Part shown: piece after piece, positions 22,464 through 33,600 of the stretch
How the letters are laid out: each line of letters starts with the position of its first letter
Numbering within the stretch: position 1 is the stretch's first letter
The notes under the pieces: generated by a model
Told to the model about the DNA's origin: nothing
What the model saw: only the letters and a program-made list of their open reading frames with translations
Database searches by the model: none
Position numbers and translations under genes: made by a program
Assembly: GCF_014529535.1 (NCBI RefSeq)
Contig: NW_023503295.1
Coordinates: forward strand, 5,750,663-5,814,662
From: Bradysia coprophila
Taxonomy: Eukaryota; Arthropoda; Insecta; Diptera; Sciaridae
Reading direction: 5' to 3'
Length of the DNA: 64,000 nt

Positions 22464-23811
22464 GACCGGTAACGATGGAAATCTGAAATTCGTGTTGGAC
22501 TCAGGATCCACGGATTACATGGTGAACAGCAAATCGTATTTCCATGATTTGAATCAAATAGATCCGATCGAAATTACAGTTGCAAAGGATGGCGAAACGT
22601 TGGTCGCTAAGGAGAGCGGTAACATATCTGTGAAAACCATCCAGGAAGGTGAAAGTACGAATCGAATTATGTCGAACGTACTGTTCGTCAAGGGCTTAAG
22701 GTGCAATCTTATGTCGATTGGGAAGCTATGCGATAAAGGTTACGAAGTCACTTTCACGAAGCACGGAGCAAGAATCTCAAAAGATGGCCGAGAGCAATTC
22801 ACTGCGAACAGGAACGGAAACATATATGAGGTAGAGTTTCAAGTCGAAAAGGACGCGTTCTGTGGCGTTGCAGATGAAGAGATCAATAAGAGAGAAGCAC
22901 AAAGTTTATGGCATCAACGTCTTTGTCATTTGAATGTGTTCGACATGAAGAAGTTGATCTCTCAGAACATGGTTACTGGCATGGAGAAAATCAAAACGGA
23001 CAGAGGTGAAAAGTTCTGTGAACCTTGCATAATGGACAAGGAGTCGAATCAACCGTTTTCAAAGAAGGAAGTCATTCGATCTGGTCGAGTGCTAGAACTT
23101 ATTCACTCCGATGTGTATGGTCCAGTATCCGAAGCAGCATGGGACGGCTCAAGATATTTCGTCATATTCACGGACGATTACTCAAGAGCGTCGATGGTCT
23201 ATTGCATGGAATCGAAAAACCAAGTTCTTGAAAAGTTTCAAGAATTCGTTGCGATGGCTGAGGCGTTACATTGCAAGCAGGTGAAACAATTGGATTGCAG
23301 CTCGATCACAAAACTGAAGGCTGACAATCGTGGCGAAGGGGAATATATATCGAACGAATTGAAGACGTTTTGCAAGAAACGTGGAATTCAAATTATTCAA
23401 ACGTACGATCCGGAAACAAATGGCGTTGCAAAAATGCTTAACCGAACGTTAGCCGAAAAAGCACGGGCAATGCTGTTGGCCAGTAATTTGGGGAAGCATT
23501 TCTGGAATGAGGCTGTCATCACAGCGAACTACATAAAGAATCGAAGTCCAATCAATGCGTACGATGAACAATTCAAGAATAAAACACCGGTGGAAATTTG
23601 GTACAGGTCAAAACCGGACTTATCACACATCAAAGTATTTGGGTCAATTTGCTACAATTACGCATCGGCAGAGAAACGATCAAAGGCAACAAAGTGCATC
23701 ATGCTTGGGTATGCATCGTCCAAATTCAGTTATCGTTTATGGGACATTGAAAACGATAGGCTAGTCATTGGTCGCGAGAAATTCAAGATCTTCCAAGTAC
23801 TGTTGAGATAA
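22423..23811 (+). CDS. copia protease and integrase
   Basis: 462-aa frame. The aspartic protease motif is LDSGSTDYM. The gag-pre-integrase zinc site is seen in LWHQRLCHLN and CEPCIMDK. The integrase core carries HSDVYGPV and then KADNRGEGEY, where the family has the second catalytic Asp in a DNGGEY-type motif; the added residues look like a small lesion. The family's NGVAERxNRT motif reads NGVAKMLNRT. It ends at GREKFKIFQ, where the open frame stops before the linker. These differences suggest an impaired integrase. Confidence 0.85.
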   Translation: MVKSKQETQETQRRTGNDGNLKFVLDSGSTDYMVNSKSYFHDLNQIDPIEITVAKDGETLVAKESGNISVKTIQEGESTNRIMSNVLFVKGLRCNLMSIGKLCDKGYEVTFTKHGARISKDGREQFTANRNGNIYEVEFQVEKDAFCGVADEEINKREAQSLWHQRLCHLNVFDMKKLISQNMVTGMEKIKTDRGEKFCEPCIMDKESNQPFSKKEVIRSGRVLELIHSDVYGPVSEAAWDGSRYFVIFTDDYSRASMVYCMESKNQVLEKFQEFVAMAEALHCKQVKQLDCSSITKLKADNRGEGEYISNELKTFCKKRGIQIIQTYDPETNGVAKMLNRTLAEKARAMLLASNLGKHFWNEAVITANYIKNRSPINAYDEQFKNKTPVEIWYRSKPDLSHIKVFGSICYNYASAEKRSKATKCIMLGYASSKFSYRLWDIENDRLVIGREKFKIFQVLLR

Positions 23812-23822
23812 GTGATTCAGAA

Positions 23823-24236
23823 ATGGAAAACGACGGCAAAGAAATTGGGCGTAGCACCGAAGGTAATCATAATGCAAGCGTTGTAAACTTCCAACAGGAA
23901 GATGTGGAGGACAATCGCACACTGAGAAGTAATCGAAACCGACATCAACCTGATCGATATGTTGCATGGGCAACGAGACCGATACATTCATCGATGACTG
24001 CACAAGAGTACGTTCAGAAAGATTCGGTTTCAGTAGACAATGAAAATGATCGTGGTGACTGGTTCAAATGGAAAAGGGCGATGGAGTCGAACAATTCACA
24101 AACACAAACGGAAGTAAAACGGTCTATGATGCATTCACCAACGAATATCGACAGTCCGGGCGAAAATCTAGTGGCGAGAAGTTTGCGTAGCACTCTCTTC
24201 ACTAATCATCGAAACAATCTCTGCCTTAACAATTAA
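23823..24236 (+). pseudogene. Remnant of the copia Pol linker before the deleted reverse transcriptase
   Basis: Frame-shifted continuation of Pol. RSNRNRHQPDRYV and WFKWKRAMES match the linker and first helix of copia RT. The sequence then jumps to the purine tract and right LTR, so RT and RNase H are absent. Confidence 0.75.
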
Positions 24237-24268
24237 TGGTCAAATGCGGATATCAAATTAAGAGGGGC

Positions 24269-24419
24269 TGTTGGTTTACTAATTTGATCATAGTATTCGT
24301 GTTAATGAATTAATGTAAAATTGATCAAAGCATTCACTCTGTACAAGTTCGTCATACAATAAAGACATCTTTTATAAAAAGCTCCGCTTTCTCTATCCAC
24401 AACTATTCCAAAACTAAGA
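24269..24419 (+). repeat. Right LTR of copia element (151 bp)
   Basis: Identical to 21462-21612, preceded by the purine tract AGAGGGGC and followed by the ATGGA duplication. Confidence 0.92.
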
Positions 24420-24583
24420 ATGGATGAATCTTAAGACCATGTTCAACAAAAGCCTTTTGGATCAGCTTCACTTTTATCTACAGCTTGTGTAATCCACTTC
24501 ATTCTCTAATTAATTTTTAGAAGATTTTTTGCACATTACACAATTTAAAAAAACGCTCATTTTACCGCTATTTTCTAACTAAA

Positions 24584-24589
24584 TTTATT
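24584..24589 (-). promoter_or_regulatory. Polyadenylation signal of beta-COP
   Basis: AATAAA on the minus strand about 70 bp past the beta-COP stop codon. Confidence 0.55.
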
Positions 24590-24658
24590 GGTTTTAAATG
24601 ATGAGTACAAATCTACGATTAAAATACGGAAACTCAACAGAATGTAATAAATTGTTAT

Positions 24659-27600
24659 TTATGCAGCTGTAACTTTTTGCTGTGCGGCTTTTTGGGTAGT
24701 GTTAATTTTATCGCCCAGACTCAGTGCCATGCCCTGAAACGAAATAAAAAAAAGTATAAATATTTATACGGTAAATCATGGGATGACACAGGATTGACCT
24801 AATGAAAAATCTTTCTTTTGTTTACGTTATTAACATTGTCACATAAATTACAATTCAAAAACATTTTAGTAAGACGCTCTCCAGTCTATGTGACCCGAAA
24901 ATTCGTAATGATAAATCAATCCCCTTCAATTCAGGAACTATCATGAGAGCAGGAGTAGGTTGCTTATGCCGAAAACAATCAGAGCTCTTAAAAAAAAAAT
25001 TGATCGAAATTGAACAGTGCTAGAAAAATCAAATCGAACCCCCAAAATCCAGGGATCAACAATATTTTCTTACTATTTTTTCATATGGTTGAGTGTTATT
25101 TTGGAGTGCTAACAAAAAGTTTTTCGCATATATATCCACGGAAGTAGAGAGCGCAAAACTTTTACTATTGAAGCTAATGGAAGGTATTGACCACACTAAT
25201 AAAAAAAACATAGCTAACGCCGACCCGTACGAAACACCTATTCGTATCAAAAGCCTTTACTGTGAAACTCTTCATTTCTTTTACTTCATTCTCTACTGAA
25301 AAGCTATTCGCCCTTTAAAATCACTTACATTATCTTTCTTTGCCTTGTTAGCATATACAAATAAATTGCCGGAAGCAATATAGACAGCCCCGTACGAAGT
25401 CAACTTTCATAAATTCCTATTTAAACAGCTATATACCGCTATATTTACCTATATTTTCCTATAAATAAACATTTCACAGATGAATATGCTACTATATAGC
25501 TCTATATGCCTGTATATAGCTCAATATAGGTGAATATAGATATATATATAGATGTCTATATATGGAATGCCTGAAACACCCCACACACATAACAAATTAT
25601 TTCTATGTTAACAGAAACACTCTAAGTACAATTTTTCCCACTTTATATCACTTTTATTAAAATCCAATATGGCCACCGGCAGCCATTTTCTTAGGAGACC
25701 GGAAATTTTACCGACGCTTTACATTCGTTAATACCTTTCAAACAAAAAAAAATCATGAAATTCGGTCAAAATTTACTCGAGATATTGACAAAATACTCCA
25801 CGTTCACTGTACGGCCGAGTAGCTAGATAAGAGCTCACTCCAAGAGACCTAGCTCACGCTCCGGAGGACATAATTTCATAAACTTTTTTTTCCCTGATTG
25901 GTACAGTCCATACCTATCTATTAAAGCTAAAAGATACGAAATATGTTCAAATGTGACCGACCTACAAGCAAAAACTGCTTGCCGCCCTGTGCCTGTTTCA
26001 TACCAAGGGCTCTAACTCACGAGTCGGTCATCCGATTTCCATAAACTTTTTTTTTGTCAATCGGTATTGTAAATACCTTTTATTTGACGTATCAGTTACA
26101 AGTGTAACGTTTGAATGCCCGGAGATATCTTCGAAAAACCGTAAAGCACTTATTGGGCCACAGCTCGGGAGGGGTCGATCTAAAATCATTCATCTTCGAA
26201 CTTAGCCTGTCTTTTGACATTACCAAACGGGAAAAAAAAGAATTTTCAAAATCGGATGCGTTTTACTCAAGTTATCGTGCAGACGGACAGACAGACAGAC
26301 GGACATTTTTTTTTTCACTGATTTGGCATCTCTAGACAACCACAATAAGTTTCCCCTTACTCAGGGAGTCCAATTCGACGTGTTACGGATGTATGCGTAA
26401 ACGCATGAGACCCCAGTACTTCGTACGGGTCTAAAAACGAATGAAGAACATAGCAGACGCTAGCAGCTAATGATTTCAAATTAAACTCTCTGATTACAGT
26501 TCAGCTGAGAAAGAGTATTTATCATGTTTCAATCACTACTTTCGACGCCCTCAGCATGGAAATACATTTCATAACTCGTGATAAAAAGATGAAAGGTCTC
26601 GTTTTCGTGTGTTTATTGACTTCGGCTACGCCTCTGATCAAAAAAATTTACATGAACACTCTACTTTTCATCTTTTTATCCCTAGTCATGTAATAGTATT
26701 TTACAGAAAAGCGATCAGCTAACGTAACGAAAAAAATCGAATGTCAACTTTAAATGAGTACGCCGCCGTATGGGTCTCGTTATGTAGAGATACTTCAAGT
26801 GCAGGTTGAAATCTTGTAGTATATATCCTATAGGAACGAAGTCTGAGACCTTACAGTTTGATGACGGATGAAACAATCGAACGGTAGACTAAAGGTACAA
26901 TATCTTGAAGCAATCGAATTGTATGTTTCTTCGGCACTCTGGCAGTATGGTGAAATTGTGCCCATTTTGCTCTTCTAAGCACCTGAATTTTTGGTCGATA
27001 CTTCAGTTCGGACGCATTACATCAATCAAAGACCACTTTAGGAACGACTTAATTTGTAAAAAAAATTGTTGATTCCATTGTTTAGTTTAGCTTAAGCATC
27101 ATCCAATTAAATCAAAATTAATACCAGTTTAGGAATGATATGAAAATAAAATATTTGTAAAAAGAGTGCACATGCTTTTCTATTATTCCCCCGTCTTGAC
27201 CGCACGCTTTTGCAAGATCAAATTACAGATCAGTCGAATTGTGTCAAAAGTACACACAGTTCGCTTATGTGGCAACTATAGGTTCCCACACGAACACATT
27301 TTGCTTCTTAAACTTCTAGACTTCATCTACAAGTACGAACATAACAAAGTTATGCTTTTCACCTTCAACAAACAGCAAACACACAAAAAATATCGCGATG
27401 AGAGAACTTACACCTAACTTCGCACTTCGCACAATACGGATTCAATCAATTGACCATCACAGTGATCATTCATTAACATGGACAACAATCACTCAGGAAA
27501 GAACGACAATACCCGTTCACCATTCAGACAAAATGAAATCACTGTCCATCAAGTTTGGTCTAGCCGATTTTCCTGTCAATCCCAGCAGATGCAGTAACTC

Positions 27601-30600
27601 AAATGCAGTGCAGATCCCAGCCCCGAACCAACAGCCAGCGTTTATCATCTGCAAGACTTTCAGCCAATGGAACAATAATAGTTCAATGTTATACTAATCT
27701 CCAAATTTAGCGAACTTTTAGTGAAATTTGGCGAAATAATTCTCAATATTAGGCTATGTATTTATTGTATACAATGTGAACTTCTAATACAAGAAAAGCT
27801 ACAGTGAACGACAGCTCAAATGTCTCACTGTAATTTTTTTTCAGAGAATGTCATTGTGAATTTGCAATGACACAATAAAATTCTCAGAAAAATTTGACAG
27901 TGAGACATTTGAGATGTCGTTCACTGTAAGACACAATAAAAAATATATTTGAGGAAAATCGAGGATTCATTCCAAAAATTCGAATATTTGCGGCAAATTT
28001 TATTTGCCTATGCTTAGACGAAAGTCAACAAAAACAAATTTAGTACAATTCAGTGTTACTGTTCAATGAAAATTTTGCATGAAAATGTTGCATTTAGTGC
28101 ACAATGAAAATGTTTTAATTTTCTAAGCAATGAGAAGGTTGCCTTTCCAGAGTACTATCAAACTATCAAAGGAATGATTTTATTTTATGTCTGCCCAGTG
28201 CTGAAATATTTCGACGTCGTCGCTCATTTCAAGCAAAATAGACAAAATGTTGTTTCTAACTTAGGGATCATTCATAAATTATGTAACGCTTTTTCAGTGC
28301 TGTCATCAAACCTAAATCTTAAATAACTCGAGACATACGTGGCCTGTGACGTTAAAACTACCTCCCAATATCCACCCTCAGCGGGGAAATGTAACATAGT
28401 TTCAGCTTCACAGATTTTTAGGAGTTAATTTTAATGACAGCACTGAAAAAGCGTTACATGAATGATCCCTCATTCTAAACGGCGTGTTTAGCGATTGCGA
28501 AGTATACAGCACGAGAATATTTAAGAAAAGTCTTATTTTAATATTCTTTTTCATTACCTGACTTTTAGCACGAATTCGAATGTGACCTGTTACGGTAGCG
28601 TCAGGTGCATCCAAAGATTTTTCAATGCTTAAATTGGCCAGCGCATCTTCACCGAATATAGATCTATTGGAATAACAAAATACAATTATTTTCGTAACAA
28701 TTGAAAATTACAAGTGACTCATGATAAATTTAAGGCTCGGAACGGGTTCGGGCTGACCTGATCAGTTCAGGTTATGACCCGAACCGGTCTTAGACCCGAA
28801 CCGGAACTAAGACTTCGGATTCAACCCGAACTTGACCCGAACCCGAATTTTCGATTTCGTGTTCAAACCGAACCCGACCCGAACCCAAAGTTATTCAACC
28901 CGTACTTGACCCGAACCCGAATTTTCATTTCGGGTTTGACCCGAACCTGATCTGAACCCGAAATTTTCAAATAAATCAGGTCCGGTTCGGGTGACCCGAA
29001 AATTTTACACTAAAAAATGCCAAAAATTTCGGGTTAACCCGAACCGGACCTGATTTATTTGAAGATCTCGGGTTCAGGTCAGGTTCGGGTCAAACCCGAA
29101 ATGGAAATTCGGGTTCGGGTCAAGTAAGGGTTGAATAACTTCGGGTTCGGGTCGGGTTCGGTTGGAACCCGAAATCGAAAATTTAGGTTCGGGTCAAGTT
29201 CGGGTTGAACCCGAAGTCGTAGTTCCGGTTCGGGTCAAGATCAGGTTCGGGTTCCGGTCTGACCGAACCCGACCCGTTCCGAGCCTTAGATAAATTCAAT
29301 GAAAAAAGTCAAAAACCATAGCCCACGCGAAATCACGCACCTTTTTAAGGAATTTAGGTGGTTTTTGTGGAAAAATAAGGAGAAGTAATTATGAAGTGGA
29401 AAATCAGGAGTAAATTTGGATTTATCGCACCAAATTATTCAAAGGTCGTTCATGAAACAAAGTGAGTATGCGGGCTTTAAAAATTAGTCGGGCTCGGGGT
29501 TGAAAAACAAAAGGATTCGGGCTGGATGAACTTCAATAAAAAGAAATAAAACCTTCAATCAAATAATTGATCGATCGAATTAAGCAGCCTTAGCTTAGGT
29601 TCAAGCGGTGATTTTTCTCAGAACAATTACTTTTCAACAGACATTGAAAGTGTGAACAATCAGTTTCATGAGAAGTCCAGATAAATTCGAAATTAAGACT
29701 CGGAACAGGTGCAAATCGGTACCACAATCAATTTATTGACGAAATTTCTACTTGGCGTTTGATACGATTTTGTGTTTCGTCGTTGACGGACAATAAACTT
29801 CTTGAAAAGACAAATTTCAAAATATTTTCAAACGAGACTTTTCTAGAGGCATGACGCTTTTTCCGAACGGAAACTGGTAGATAGCCGTTGTGTGAGCTTG
29901 TCTTCATACACAACAATCTTTAAAGTCACGACCACAATTTAAAAAAAAAGGAATTAAAGAGAAATGGATGGAATGGAATGTAATAGTTTGGCAGACAAAT
30001 TGGGTCTCACGATGGATTGTCAAAAAAATTCGGTCAGCCCGAAAATATAGCCCAACATGTGTTCAGATGGTACGGCAATCTATCGTGTAGCGGTAAATTA
30101 ACAAAACTTTTGGAGTGCGTTTGCGAGCTTGCGAATTTCAAAATAAAGTTTTAACATTTTGTCCAACGAAAACTTACCTGGCGTACATATTAGCGGCCAT
30201 AAAGCCACATTGACCCGAAAGTGCTTTTTCTGGTGTCAAACATTTCATATTCGTGGATTTCAGTAAATGTTTTAGATAATCATGAAGATCGGTTATGGTA
30301 GTATTTACAGAAACCTATGAAAATACAGAAATATCCCGTCAGTATCAGTATGACAATGAACATTTTGTTATTCAAAACCTTATTTTCCCATTCAAACTCT
30401 TGCCACATCTGCCTAAACTCAGTGTCAGTGCACGTGGCCGGAATGATATAATCCATTATGTCAATGTGTATTGTGTTCAGTACAACAACATTGTTCGTAC
30501 TTGATGTATCGTAAACTGTAAAAAACAAATACAATGAAATTTTCCGGACTAATATTCAAGTAAATTTTACCGATGTTTCCAAAGATTATTCCATTCTCAG

Positions 30601-33600
30601 TAGACGATACTTTTACATTAGCTTTAATATTACAAAAATCGTGAGGGGCCAAGACGACTGCATGAGGTCTTTCTACTAGCTTCAAGTCGCCGAGTGTGGC
30701 TAATTCTAACGTACAATTTTGAAGAGTGTCACCTGAAAATGCCAGCATGATAAATGAATATTATTAAATGATTTTTACACGTATCTATTACCAGTTTGGT
30801 TGACTATAAGCACATCTAGGACGATATCGTATTGATTGACATGAACGTACGCTTCAGCATATACGGGATCACAAAATCCTGTTAATTGAGTCACTTTGTT
30901 CAATTTATTGTTAGGAGATGCGATGTCAAGTAGTGTAGTCGCTAAAAAGAATGTCCAAGTTATAATTGGTTGAAGGCTAGTTCGATGTTACACAAGCAAC
31001 GGTATAAATGAAGGAGAAAGAAGTTGAGGTTAAATCCCGCGCGAACACGACCCGTTATACGTTTTTGAAATATCGAGTTTCAAAAACTTATAACGGGTCG
31101 AAACCCAATAGATTTTTAACCCGGCCCAACTCGTTTATCTTCTACATAATAAAACAGAAAGATTGTTACAGTTGGGTTCAACTAGCTTCCCAACAAATTA
31201 TGATTCCAGAAGAATTCAATAGGAATTCCTACTCGCTAAAAATTTCGATTTTCTAGGAATTCCGATTTGCTGTGAATTCTGATTACACAGGGATTATTCC
31301 CGACGATCGACGAGGATCTACGATTACTTCGGAACTGAACTAAACTATAGTTGTTTCAAATATGTCGGGTTGATTCGGGCTTTGATTTAAAAACCCGCAC
31401 AAATCTGGCGAAACCAGAAAATATTTTTTTAGCCCCGTACGAAGTACGAAGGGGCTTATAGGATTACGATGCCGTGTGTAATTGATGGAATTCGAAGCAG
31501 ACGGTAAGGGCAAAGTGTTTGCCTATGTTCATAGATGACGAATCTGCAATCAAAATTTTGTCTGTCCGTCTGTCCGTCACGTCGATATCTTGAGTAAATC
31601 AAATCCGATTTCAAATTTTTTTTTCCCTGAAAGATAGTCAAAATAGTGAGGTTAAGTTCGAAGATGGGCTTATTCGGGTCGGCCCTTCGTGAGTTAGGGC
31701 CACCTAAGTTATTTAAGGTCTTTTGGTGATATTTATGGCAAAATAAACGATGGAAATGTAAATGACACGGCAAATGATAGGTATTGTCAATACCAATCCA
31801 GGAAAAAAAAGTTTTTTTTTTAAATCGGGTGAGTGGACCGTGAGTTAGGGCCTTAGAAGTGAAATGCTACTAGGCCCTAAGGGTATTTTACATAGAACTC
31901 GAGTAAATTTCATTCGTTTTTCGTAATTTTTGTTTCATTTGGAAGGTAATCAAAGGCCGAATAGAATGTTGTTGAAAAAAAAATTAAATTTGGGTCCTCG
32001 GACTGAGGCCGATACTAGGGCCCTATGTGTATTTTACAGATAACTCGAGCAAATTTCATCCGTTTTTCGTAATTTTTGTTTCATTTGGGAGGTAATCAAA
32101 GGCCGAATAGAATGTAGTTGAAAAAAATTTAAATTTGGGTCCTCGGACTGAGGCCGATACTAGGGCCCTATGTGTATTTAACATATAACTCGAGCAAATT
32201 TCATCCGTTTTTCGTAATTTTTGTTTCATTTGGAAGGTAATCAAAGGCCGAATAGAATGTAGTTGAAAAAAAATTTAAATTTGGGTCCTCGGACTGAGGC
32301 CGATACTAGGGCCCTATGTGTATTTTATATATAACTCGAGCAAATTTCATCCGTTTTTCGTAATTTTTGTTTCATTTGGGAGGTAATCAAAGGCCGAATA
32401 GAATGTAGTTGAAAAAAATTTTAAATTTGGGTCCTCGGACTGAGGCCGATACTAGGCCCTTCAAAAAAATAAAATTTTAGGGCGATTTGAAATTTTTGTT
32501 TCATTTGAAAGGAACGTCGTACGGGGCTTCGTAATTGCGCTATGCGCAATTTGTACGATGTACACATTCCATAATAATTTTACTTTAACTACATTAACCG
32601 GCGCAATAGGCTTACGGTCAAAGTAGGGTGACAGACGCACTAGGGTCACGTACGCAATAGATATACGGGTTTGTACGGGGCTCAGTCGCAGCAAACGCTC
32701 CGACTGTTCTGATGGCTCGTGTTTAAACCCGACTCAGTGCTAACCTGAAGTACTCACAACCCGCCCGCCCAAAACCAGATCGAGCTAATTTTTGGGCTAA
32801 CCCGCTCATCACTAGCGGTCATGCTGAAAATTCTTTTATACCAAATCACTGAGTAGTTTCGATACTTACGTTTGGTTCCTGCTAAAGCCTGATTTAAGCT
32901 AGACTCGAACAAATTTTCACCCAATACATTTTCCTTTCCATTTGATAGTTGTGCGAATGAAATTGGATCATCTGGTTGGATTTTGGCACTTTTGTTCCGC
33001 TTATCCTTTTGTGTTTGTTGATCTTCCTCATAATGAGCTTCCAACATCTTAGCTAAAGCATCACGACAAGATTTTTCGAATATTTCGGTTATTTCTGGTG
33101 ACCGTTCACTCAATGTACGTAAACAAACGAAAATCCGATCGGCATCATCATTGGTTATTGGTTTTGTTGCAAATCCAGATCGGCCCAGATGAACAATTGA
33201 ACTTAAAGTAAGCATAACCGACGCACAGATACGGTTGCGGGAGACGTTGTCTGATTCAAGCGCAGTATACTTCAGGACAAGTTTTGTTAGGCTTGCAGCC
33301 AATGCAGCACCAATGAAAAAGTCACCGTCCATTAAATACTGGCGTATGGGTGGGTTCTTCTCTTTTTTAACAATCCTGAAAGTAAAATATGTTGCTCTTG
33401 ATTCGGTTGAATTAACAAAAATTAGAATTTGGTGACTGTGATCTGAATTTATTGATTGCGTAAGTTAGAAAGTAAGCAAATTTTATAACAACCGAAGTGT
33501 ACAGTTTATTGTTCCTATTTGCAGCCATGAAGATGACTCAGGTCGAATGCAAGGCAAACAACAAACACAAAAGTTGTTTTTATTTTTTATTTTTTTGTCG

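Larger units (their letters stand above)
21462..24419 (+). mobile_element. Young, internally deleted Ty1/copia retrotransposon
   Basis: 2,958 bp with identical LTRs, a copia-type primer site, a purine tract (AGAGGGG) before the right LTR and a perfect 5-bp target duplication. It encodes Gag, then protease plus integrase, then a remnant of the pre-RT linker. The whole reverse transcriptase and RNase H are missing. Identical LTRs imply recent insertion, so the deletion probably predates insertion and the element was mobilised in trans. Confidence 0.9.

Noticed and set aside
21860..22511. Long minus-strand open stretches opposite copia Gag
   Set aside because: Shadows of the Gag frame.
29728..29916. 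62-codon minus-strand frame in a beta-COP intron
   Set aside because: No start context, splice or homology support; typical chance frame.
30000..30180. Extra beta-COP exon in this stretch
   Set aside because: Adjacent exons already join in phase and the family alignment needs no extra residues.
31860..32465. CRISPR-like array
   Set aside because: Repeat units are adjacent and 146 bp long without unique spacers, in a eukaryotic intron.
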